From positions 197,001 to 261,000 of the forward strand of contig JAPDFW010000068.1 in the NCBI GenBank assembly GCA_028826165.1: a stretch of DNA of 64,000 nt, read 5' to 3'. Origin of the DNA: Anaeramoeba ignava. Lineage: Eukaryota > Metamonada > Anaeramoebidae. The translations under genes were made by a program, and so were the position numbers. The stretch's first letter is position 1; the number at the start of each line of letters is the position of its first letter. Below are positions 47,471 to 60,728 of the stretch, one piece after another. The notes under the pieces are model-generated. The model worked only from the letters and a program-made list of their open reading frames with translations, was not told the DNA's origin and ran no database searches.

Positions 47471-50400
47471 ATGAATAATTTGGATATTTATCAAATTATT
47501 GAAAAGAATCATTTTGATTTATTGAACAAAATTGATTCTTTTTCGGAAAATGTTTTTGAAAAAGATCGAAAACCAATTTTACATTTTGCAATAAAAAAAC
47601 AAATTCCAAAAGAAATTATAAAAGAATTAATAAGAAAGGGAGTCGATCCAAATTTACTTGATAAAAGAGGAAGAAATTCGATACACATTTCAATCAAAAA
47701 TAATTGTGAATTAGAAATTATTGAGTTATTGATAGAAAAAGGAGTTTCAATTCATTTAAAGGATCAAAAAGGAAAATCAATCATTCATTTTGTGATCAAA
47801 TATTTAAAAGGAGAGAATTCAATCAAAATGATTGAATTCTTCATTTCCAAAGGATTTGATATTTATTCACAAACAAAATTCCGTTTTTCACCTTTACACT
47901 ACGCATGCAAATACAACTCACTGGAGGTTATCAAATATTTGCAATACAAGAAAATTGATACTAATTTTGAAGTTATTGGAAACGAGACAATTTTGCATCT
48001 AGCTTGTCAAAATAGAAATGAAGATGCACTTGAAATTGTCAAGTATTTAGTTTCCAAAGGATTTGATGCCAATGCTAAAACAAATTTTGGAATTTCTGTT
48101 TTGCATTCTGCTTGTAAAAAGAGTAATTCAGTTGAAGTGATTAAATATTTGACTGAAAAAGGAGCTTATATTCATGCAAAAACACTCTCATATAAAACAG
48201 TACTGCATCATGCCTGCCAAAATAAAAATGAGCAATCAATCGATATTGTCAAGTATCTAATTTCCAAAGGATTTGATATTAATGCTAAAACTGATACAAA
48301 TGAAACACCATTGCATTATGCTTGTAATAAGAATAATTCAATTCAACTGATCAAGTATTTGATTTCTAAAGGAGCTGATATCAATGCAAAGACACACGAA
48401 CATGAAACAATTTTACATTTTGCTTGCCAGAAAAACTCCATTGAAACTATCAAGTATTTAGTCTCCAAAGGATTTGATCTTCATGACAAAACAACTGAAA
48501 ATTGGACAACCTTACATTATGCTTGTTGCTCAAATACATTTGATGTGATTAAATACTTAGTTAGAAAAGGAGTCCGTGTCAATATTAAAACTAACAATAA
48601 CCAATCCCTTTTGCATTTGGCTTGCCAAAATAGAAAATCTCCTTTCCAGATTGCTAAATATTTAATCGAGGAAGGAGTGGATATTCATGACAAAACAAAT
48701 TTTGATCAAACAATCTTGCATTTGGCCTGCGAAAACCGAAATTCATCACTTGATTTTATTCGATATTTGATCAAAAACAGAGTTGATATTAATGAAGAAA
48801 CAATTTTGGGTGAAAATACCTTGTATACTGCTTGCAAAAATAACCTGTCGTTTGAAATTATTGAATATTTGATTGAAAAAGGAGCAGATATCAATTCAAA
48901 ATCAGTTTATGGTGAAACCTTGCTTCATATTGCTTGCAAATCAAAACAATCATTTCGGGTTATCAAATATCTGGTTGAAAAAGGAGTGAATATGAATGCC
49001 CAAACAATTCGAAAAGAAACCGCTTTGCAATTTGCTTGCCAATACAGCTCTCTTGAAGTTATCAAGTATATGATTGAAAAAGGAGCCGATGGGCAAGTCC
49101 AAAACAAAAGGGGTCAAACAATTTTACATTTTGTTTGTCGGAATGTAAATAACTCAATTGAAATTATGGAATTTTTTATTAAAAAGGGATTTGGTATTAA
49201 CCAAAAAGATATCGATGATCGTTCAATATTGCATTCATCTTGTCTAAATAGAAATTCAATTGAAGTAATCAAATATTTAATTGAAAAAGGAGCAGATATC
49301 AATGCAAAAACACAATTTGATCAAACAGTTTTGCATTTAGCTTGTCAATATCGAAATTCAATTGAAGTAATCAAATATTTAGTTGAAAAAGGAGTAGATA
49401 TCAATGCAAAAACGCAAGTTAATCAAACAGTTTTGCATTTAGCTTGCAAATATAAAAATTCAAGCGAAATACTTCAATATCTCATTTCAAAAGGGGTCGA
49501 TATAAATGCAAAAGATGCATTCGAAAACACACCTCTTTCCATTTTGGTTGAAAAGAAGAACCAGAAAGGAATCATGTTGCTGCTAATGAACGATGCGGAT
49601 ATGTACGATTTAGAAAAGGAAGAAATTACACAAACTTTTTGCGATTTGTTTTTGAAAATTTATTCACTTAATGAAGATGTATATCAACTCTTCACTTCAG
49701 AAGATAATTTTTCAGATTATCAGATTAAATCTAGTGATTATTTCCAATTCAATGTTCATAAATTTTTTTTGTTAACAAGATTTGATAACAATGAAGCATT
49801 GCTCCAAAAATTCATCAGCACATGCCAGGAAAAATCAAAAGAAGATGTCCAACTTGTTTTGAATTTTCTTTATAGTGGATTCCACGATTTTGAACAAATC
49901 AAGCAAGCATTAATCAAACAATCAGAATCAAGTCCACAACCTCCAAGAAGCAAAAAGAGTATTTTTATTCCTCATGCCAAAAATGAAACCAAAAATCCCA
50001 TTTTAAGAGAAAATTTGGCAAATAAAGAAGCAATCGAAGAATTTTTCCAAGGAATGGGTTTTGATTCAAATTGGGTTAAATCCAAGAAAGGAAGAAAAGG
50101 AATTTTGCAAGATTTTCATCAACTATTCCAACAAGAATCAACAAAAGATTTCACAATAATAGTTGAAGAAAAAGAAATTAAAGTTCATAAATTAGTATTG
50201 ATAACAAGAAGCGAATTATTTAAAGGAATGTTTCTTTTAAGTGTTCAAGATTCATCCAATAAAGTTCACGACTATTCAAGAAAATCATTGGAAACAATAA
50301 ATCAATTAATTTATTTTCTTTATCACGATGAGTTTGATAAGGAAATCCATCTCACAAACCAAATCATTGAAGAACTTGAGGATGTCAAAGATTATTATCA

Positions 50401-50479
50401 ATTAAATCAAAATTCAATAATTGATTTAATTTTAGAAGATGAATTTTATATCTTTAATGAAGAAAATAACAAAAATTGA
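47471..50479 (+). CDS. Ankyrin-repeat protein with C-terminal BTB modules
   Basis: 1002 aa in one exon. About 20 ankyrin repeats fill residues ~30-700, with the frequent core TVLHLACQYRNSIEVIKYLV and EKGADINAKT. Several repeats are nearly identical in DNA (for example 49290-49480), so the array has expanded recently. Residues ~747-830 form a degenerate BTB-like module (DYFQFNVHKFFLLTRF). Residues ~889-990 form a second one (STKDFTIIVEEKEIKVHKLVLITRSELFKGMF, shown here in two parts: STKDFTIIVEEK and KVHKLVLITRSELFKGMF), followed by VKDYYQLNQNSIIDLI. That last module is homologous to the final module of the RCC1-BTB proteins in this window. A protein-binding adaptor, possibly for Cullin-3 ligases, is inferred. 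No enzymatic domain is present. Confidence 0.87.
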   Translation: MNNLDIYQIIEKNHFDLLNKIDSFSENVFEKDRKPILHFAIKKQIPKEIIKELIRKGVDPNLLDKRGRNSIHISIKNNCELEIIELLIEKGVSIHLKDQKGKSIIHFVIKYLKGENSIKMIEFFISKGFDIYSQTKFRFSPLHYACKYNSLEVIKYLQYKKIDTNFEVIGNETILHLACQNRNEDALEIVKYLVSKGFDANAKTNFGISVLHSACKKSNSVEVIKYLTEKGAYIHAKTLSYKTVLHHACQNKNEQSIDIVKYLISKGFDINAKTDTNETPLHYACNKNNSIQLIKYLISKGADINAKTHEHETILHFACQKNSIETIKYLVSKGFDLHDKTTENWTTLHYACCSNTFDVIKYLVRKGVRVNIKTNNNQSLLHLACQNRKSPFQIAKYLIEEGVDIHDKTNFDQTILHLACENRNSSLDFIRYLIKNRVDINEETILGENTLYTACKNNLSFEIIEYLIEKGADINSKSVYGETLLHIACKSKQSFRVIKYLVEKGVNMNAQTIRKETALQFACQYSSLEVIKYMIEKGADGQVQNKRGQTILHFVCRNVNNSIEIMEFFIKKGFGINQKDIDDRSILHSSCLNRNSIEVIKYLIEKGADINAKTQFDQTVLHLACQYRNSIEVIKYLVEKGVDINAKTQVNQTVLHLACKYKNSSEILQYLISKGVDINAKDAFENTPLSILVEKKNQKGIMLLLMNDADMYDLEKEEITQTFCDLFLKIYSLNEDVYQLFTSEDNFSDYQIKSSDYFQFNVHKFFLLTRFDNNEALLQKFISTCQEKSKEDVQLVLNFLYSGFHDFEQIKQALIKQSESSPQPPRSKKSIFIPHAKNETKNPILRENLANKEAIEEFFQGMGFDSNWVKSKKGRKGILQDFHQLFQQESTKDFTIIVEEKEIKVHKLVLITRSELFKGMFLLSVQDSSNKVHDYSRKSLETINQLIYFLYHDEFDKEIHLTNQIIEELEDVKDYYQLNQNSIIDLILEDEFYIFNEENNKN

Positions 50480-51552
50480 TTTCAACATGAATAGAATTGA
50501 TATCATAGATTAATTATTAATGAAAAAATAATTCAATAAAGATTATCAATGAACAAAACATTTCCTCTTTTTTTTTTCATTTCAAGTTTTTTCAAATTTT
50601 TTTTTTTTCAAAAATCAAATTTCATTTTTTTTCTTTTCTTAGAATTTAATTTGATTTGATTTCATTTCAATTCCTTCAACTTTTTCTTTTCGATTAAACG
50701 AAATCCAAAATGTATTCAAATTAAATCACATTAAAAAAAAAACACAAAAAAAAATTTCTATTGAAAAAAATTTTTGATTTTTTTTTTTCAAAAATGAAAA
50801 TAATTGAGAATTAAAATTAATAAAATATTCATTTATAAATTAAATCAAAATAATCAATACAACACACTTTATGATTTAGATTTTATTTTTCTAAATAAAA
50901 AATATAACAAAAAATGAATTAATAATTGTGGGCAAAATGATATTATTAAAATATATTTTTTTTTCAATATGTTTGATTGAGAAGATTATTTGAATCAATA
51001 GCTTAAATAATTTGATGAGTTAATTTTGTTGGGGATTTATTATTGAATTAATATGATTACATAGAAATAAAAATGTGAAATTGATTTGACAATATTTAAT
51101 TTAATTTTAATAATGATATTTTTTTTTTGGAAAATAAATTTACTAATCATTATATTTATAAATTCATTTCAAATAAACTAATGAAAAAAATTTTAATTTA
51201 ATTTAAAAATGTAGGGATAGATAGGAATTGGAAAATAGATCTGAGATTTAATAGGATTTTTTTAATATTAATCCTTTTATAAAAAAAAAAATCAAAATTA
51301 TTCAACTTTTATATTTTATTACTAAACTTTAGAACAAAAAAAAAAAAGAAAAAAAGAAAAAAAAATTAACTTATTTTACAACATTTTTTACTTTATTTTT
51401 TTTACAATTCATTTATAAAATTATCTTTTTTTTTTCCATTCGAAAAAAAAAACAAAAACAAAAACAAAACAATATAAAAAATTCACATCCAAATTTAAAT
51501 TTAAAATTTAAAAACAAATTTCCAAATTAAGTTTTTAAAAATCTTTTATCAA
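50480..51552. other. AT-rich intergenic region of higher complexity
   Basis: About 1.07 kb without tandem repeats. It contains homopolymer T and A runs and some G-containing stretches (around 50930-51070 and 51210-51260) that look more complex than other spacers. I found no protein-coding or recognisable RNA gene. The end of the region probably contains the leader of the ZZ-SANT gene. Confidence 0.45.
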
Positions 51553-52284
51553 ATGTTAAAGTAAGAAAAAAAGAAGAAAAAAAAAAAAAAAAAAAACGAA
51601 TTAAAAAAAAATTTTTTTTATAATTAAAATTAAAAAAAGAAAGAAGAAAATAAACAAAAAAATTAAAATAATTAAAAATTAAAATTAAAAATTAAAATAA
51701 TTTAAAATAGAAAAAAAACAAAACGTATTCCAGAATTTTATTGTGATATTTGTGGTCGAGATATCACAGAATCTGTTCGTATTCGATGTGCTGTTTGCGT
51801 TGATGTTGATCTTTGTGTTGATTGTTTTGCAAAAGGAAAGGAAACAAACACTCATAAAAAAAATCATCCATACTTAGTCATCCATGGACAAAGATTACGA
51901 ATTTTTAGTAATAAATGGGATGTTCTTGAAGAATTACTTTTACTTGATGCTATTAAATTATATGGTCTTGGAAACTGGCTAGATATTGCTTCCCATGTTG
52001 GTACTAAAACTCATAGAGAATGTGAGAAGCATTATACTTCTATTTATTTGGAATCTGATGATTTTCCTTATCCTGATGAAAGTAGCATTCTTGATTCAAA
52101 AGAAAATGAAAAAAATTCAATTAAAAATTCAAATTCAAAATCTTCAAAATCAAATTCAAAATCTTCAAAAGCAAATGGAAATAATTCTAAATCTTTAAGA
52201 AAAAATCAAAATCAAAAACAAAATCAAATTGCTAAAAAGAGAAAAAATCAACCTAATCGTGGAAAAAGAAAAAGTGCTTGGTAA
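51553..52284 (+). CDS. ADA2-like ZZ/SANT protein (short)
   Basis: Exons 51553..51560 (8 nt: Met, Leu and two bases) and 51711..52284 give 193 aa. The first exon is chosen because ATGTTAAA|GTAAGA provides the only in-frame Met with a proper donor, and the join reads MLKKKTKRIPEFYCDICGRD. Residues ~13-58 are a ZZ zinc finger (CDICG, CAVCVDVDLCVDCF, HKKNHPY). Residues ~68-115 are a SANT/Myb domain (WDVLEELLLLDAIKLYGLGNW). The order and sequence match the N-terminus of ADA2, the adaptor of GCN5 in SAGA-type complexes. The central ADA boxes and C-terminal SWIRM domain are missing; the protein ends in a Ser/Asn/Lys-rich tail (KKRKNQPNRGKRKSAW) that could be a nuclear signal. It is either a truncated ADA2 or a separate paralogue. 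Confidence 0.78.
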
Positions 52285-52494
52285 TTGTAAATAGCCTTTA
52301 TTTTTTCTTCCAAATTTTTTTGCTTTTTTTCTCTTTTTTTCTTCTTTCTTTTTTTTTTTGCTTTTTTCTTTCTTTTTTTCTTCTTTTTTCTTTTGTTCTG
52401 TTTTGTAGATTCCTCTTTTCCTTCTTTCTTTTTTCTCTTTTTAAAAGAAAAAAATATCAATAAAAATAAATTTTCAAATAACTTTTCTTAATCA

Positions 52495-54705
52495 ATTTTA
52501 GATTAATTTTATTAATAAATTTTATAAATAAATTTAATAAATAAATTTAGATTAAAATTAATAAATAAATTTTGATTAAATTTAATAAATAATTTTAGAT
52601 TAAATTTAATAAATAAATTTTGATTAAATTTAATAAATAAATTTAGATTAAAATTAATAAATCAATTTAGATTAAAATTAATAAATAAATTTAGATTAAA
52701 ATTAATAAATAAATTTAGATTAAATTTAATAAATAAATTTAGATTAAATTTAATAAATAAATTTAGATTAAATTTAATAAATAAATTTAGATTAAATTTA
52801 ATCAATAAATTTAGATTAAAATTAATAAATAAATTTAGATTAAATTTAATAAATAAATTTAGATTAAAATTAATAAATAAATTTAGATTAAAATTAATAA
52901 ATAAATTTAATAAATAAATTTAGATTAAATTTAATAAATAAATTTTGATTAAATTTAATAAATAAATTTAGATTAAAATTAATAAATAAATTTAGATTAA
53001 ATTTAATAAATAAATTTAGATTAAATTTAATCAATAAATTTAGATTAAAATTAATAAATAAATTTAGATTAATTTTAATAAATAAATTTGGATTAAAATT
53101 AATAAATAAATTTAGATTAAAATTAATAAATAAATTTAGATTAAATTTAATAAATAAATTTGGATTAAATTTAATAAATAAAATTAGATTAAATTTAATA
53201 AATAAAATTAGATTAAAATTAATAAATAAATTTAGATTAAATTTAATAAATAAATTTAGATTAAAATTAATAAATAAATTTAGATTAAAATTAATAAATA
53301 AATTTAGATTAAATTTAATAAATAAATTTAGATTAAATTTAATAAATAAATTTGGATTAAATTTAATAAATAAAATTAGATTAAATTTAATAAATAAAAT
53401 TAGATTAAAATTAATAAATAAATTTAGATTAAATTTAATAAATAAATTTAGATTAAAAATTAATAAATAAATTTAGATTAAAATTAATAAATAAATTTAG
53501 ATTAAATTTAATAAATAAATTTAGATTAAATTTAATAAATAAATTTGGATTAAATTTAATAAATAAAATTAGATTAAATTTAATAAATAAAATTAGATTA
53601 AAATTAATAAATAAATTTAGATTAAATTTAATAAATAAAATTAGATTAAATTTAATAAATAAAATTAGATTAAAATTAATAAATAAATTTAGATTAAATT
53701 TAATAAATAAATTTAGATTAAAATTAATAAATAAATTTAGATTAAAATTAATAAATAAATTTAGATTAAATTTAATAAATAAATTTAGATTAAATTTAAT
53801 CAATAAATTTAGATTAAAATTAATAAATAAATTTAGATTAAATTTAATAAATAAATTTAGATTAAAAATTAATAAATAAATTTAGATTTAAAAAATTAAT
53901 AAATAAATTTAATAAATAAATTTAGATTAAATTTAATAAATAAATTTAGATTAAAATTAATAAATAAATTTAGATTAAAATTAATAAATAAATTTAGATT
54001 AAAATTTAATAAATAAATTTAGATTAAATTTAATCAATAAATTTAGATTAAAAAATTAATAAATAAATTTAGATTAATTTTAATAAATAAATTTGGATTA
54101 AAATTAATAAATAAATTTAGATTAAAAATTAATAAATAAATTTAGATTAAATTTAATAAATAAATTTGGATTAAATTTAATAAATAAAATTAGATTAAAT
54201 TTAATAAATAAAATTAGATTAAAATTAATAAATAAATTTAGATTAAATTTAATAAATAAAATTTAGATTAAAATTAATAAATAAATTTAGATTAAAATTA
54301 ATAAATAAATTTTAGATTAAATTTAATAAATAAATTTAGATTAAATTTAATAAATAAAATTAGATTAAAATTAATAAATAAATTTGGATTAAAATTAATA
54401 AATAAATTTAGATTAAAATTAATAAATAAATTTAGATTAAATTTAATGAGAAAATTTAGATTAAAATTAATAAATAAATTTAGATTAAAATTAATAAATA
54501 AATTTAGATTAATTTTTTATTAATAAATTTAATAAATAAAATTAATAAATAAATTTTGATTAAATTTAATAAATAAAATTAATAAATAAATTTAGATTAA
54601 AATTAATAAATAAATTTAGATTAAATTTAATAAATAAATTTAGATTAAAATTAAATAAATAAAATTAGATTAAATTTAATAAATAAAATTAGATTAAATT
54701 TAATG
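52495..54705. repeat. 2.2-kb satellite with 24-bp unit
   Basis: A tandem array of AGATTAAAWTTAATAAATAAATTT (24 bp), about 90 copies, with TAGATT/TGGATT and AAATTTA/AAATTAG variants. Because 24 is a multiple of 3 it creates a long but meaningless reverse-strand frame (FNLNLFIK words, 53453-53803). Higher-order blocks of several variant units recur (for example ~53080-53260 and ~54060-54240). Confidence 0.88.
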
Positions 54706-54795
54706 AGAAAATTGAGATCGAAAATAATTTAAATTTTTTTTTCATTTTTTTCATTTTTTTCATTTTCATTTTTTTCTTGTTTTTTATTTTTTAAA

Positions 54796-58668
<3,873 letters not shown>

Positions 58669-58861
58669 ATGAGTCATTTTTGAAATTTTTTTAATAATTA
58701 TGATGGAATAAATACTCATTTAAAAAAAAATAAAAAAAAATTTTTTTTTCTTTTTTTAATTTTTTTTAATTTCATTTTTTTTTTTCTCTTCAATAGAAAA
58801 TTAATTTTTTAAAACAAATAAAAAAAAAAAATCAAAAAAGAAAAAAAAAAAGTTATAAAGA

Positions 58862-59948
58862 ATGTCAACTAAAAAAGAAACTCAACCAAAAAAAGAAACA
58901 CAACCAAAAAAAGAAGCTCAACCAAAAAAAGAAGCTCCTCAAAAAAAAACAAGAAAAGCAAGAGGTAAAGCAAAAGCAAAAGCAGGTGAACAAGAAGAAC
59001 AAAAAGAAGTACAAACTTTAGGACCTAAAACAAGACCAAATGAACTTGTTTTTGGAGTTTGTCATATTCTTGCTTCTTTTAATGTTTGTTATTCTTTTTA
59101 TTTTATCAAATTATAGAAAATTAAAAATTATTTATAAAATTAAAAATTATTTATAAAATTAAAATAGGATACCTTTATTCATGTTACAGATCTTTCTGGA
59201 AGAGAAACTCTTGTTAGAATTACTGGTAAATAAGAATAATTTTAAAAATTTAAAAATTTCATTTTCTTATTATGATTATTATTATTATTATGATTATTAT
59301 TATTATTAACAGGAGGAATGAAAGTTAAAGCAGATAGAGATGAATCATCTCCTTATGCAGCTATGCTTGCAGCTCAAGATGTTGCCGCTCGTTTAAAAGT
59401 AAATTGAGAAATGATTTAAAAAAATATAAAAACATCAAATGAACAAAAATATAAAAATATCAAATGAACAAATATATAAAAACATGAAATCAACAAAAAT
59501 ATAAAAACATGAAATCAACAAAAATATAAAAATGAAATCAAAAAAATATAAAAATATGAAATGAAAAAAAATATAAAAACATGAAATCAACAAAAATATA
59601 AAAAAATCAAATGAACAAAAATATAAAAACATGAAATCAAAAAATATATAAAAATATCAAAAAAATATAAAAATATCAAATCAAAAAAAAATATAAAAAT
59701 ATCAAAAAAATATAAATTTCTAAAATTAATTTCTCTTTCTTATTTAAAAGGAACTTAATATCAGAGCTGTTCATATAAAACTTAGAGGTTCAGGAGGAAA
59801 TAGAAGAAGAGCAATTGGACCAGGAGGACAAGCAGCTCTTCGTGCTTTAGCAAGAGCAGGAATCAAAATTGGAAGAATTGAAGATGTTACTCCAATTCCA
59901 ACAGATGGAACAAGAAAAAAAGGTGGTCATCGTGGAAGAAGACTTTAA
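58862..59948 (+). CDS. RPS14: 40S ribosomal protein uS11 (RPS14) with basic N-terminal extension
   Basis: Exons 58862..59083, 59168..59225, 59313..59398 and 59751..59948 give 187 aa (human 151). The core has [56 protein letters not shown] and the universal ending [19 protein letters not shown]. uS11 lies on the platform of the small subunit near the mRNA exit and E site. The first ~55 residues contain repeated [14 protein letters not shown] words and an alanine/lysine stretch longer than in typical uS11, possibly derived from a small in-frame expansion. The intron 1 donor is the unusual GTTTGT. Intron 3 holds a repeat of AAAAATATAAAAAC-type words. Confidence 0.95.
59399..59750 (+). repeat. 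uS11 intron 3: ~22-bp AT repeat
   Basis: A 352-nt intron made of AAAAATATAAAAACATGAAA/TCAACAAAAATATAAAAA words with variable length. Donor GTAAAT, acceptor AAAAG. Confidence 0.75.
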
Positions 59949-60728
59949 ATTTTTACATTAAATTTACATTTACATTACATTAAATGACTTGAATTGATTT
60001 TTCCTTCTTTCTTTTTTAATATGATCCTATTTTTTTTCCTCTTCAATTTTTTAAAACAACAAAACATTTTCTTTTTCTTTCTTTTTTTTTTAAAAAAAAC
60101 TAAAAATACAATTTTAATTTCCAGTCATTTTCTTTTATTTTTATTGATTTTTCTATTGTGAATTTATTTTTAAAAATTGATTTTTCTATTGTGAATTTAT
60201 TTTTATCAAAAAATTGAGAAAAGATTATCATCATTTTCATTTTAAATTTTTTTTTTTTTTATTCATTTTTTCTTATTCATTTTTTTTCAAAAATTATAAA
60301 TAGAAATACACAGAAGAAACATTTATATTTATTCTAACAGCATTCTCAGAAAAAGTTAGCACGAAATAACTGAAAAAATTTATTAAAATTTTATAGGAAT
60401 GTGCAATTTTTTTTTTTAATTTTTTTTTTCAACAAAAACAATTTTTTTTGGCTATTTTTTCCATGCTTTAATTTGAAGATATATTCTTCTTTTAATATCA
60501 TGCAAAAACTGCCATGTTTAAATGAAAAATAAAAGAAAAATATTTACCTCTAATCAATCAATTTTTTGTATTTTCCTTTTTTTTTTTTTGTTTATTTAAA
60601 AGATCACACAATATAAAAAAAATATTTTTTTTTCTGGCAGATCAATATTCACTTTTTTTTTGACAACTTTTTGTTTTTTTTTTTTTTTCTCTTTCAATTT
60701 TGTTTCAATTTGTTTTTTGAAAAAAAAA
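59949..60728. other. Intergenic region before the transposase-like gene
   Basis: 59949-60285 is T-rich with a 30-bp direct repeat (GATTTTTCTATTGTGAATTT at 60148 and 60179). 60290-60660 is more complex, with words such as AACAGCATTCTCAGAAAAAG, ACTGCCATG (60508) and CTGGCAG (60637). It could be a promoter, a transposon end or an unrecognised RNA. The sequence does not decide. Confidence 0.4.

Noticed and set aside
53453-53803. 116-codon reverse frame of 8-residue repeats
   Set aside because: It arises only because the satellite unit is 24 bp, a multiple of three. It has no flanking gene structure.
52495-54705. CRISPR-like array
   Set aside because: Units are contiguous 24-mers without unique spacers, in a eukaryotic context with no cas genes.
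60310-60390. U6-like spliceosomal RNA (ATACACAGAAGAAA)
   Set aside because: The invariant ACAGAGA box and the stem-loop are not present. The similarity is a few bases only.
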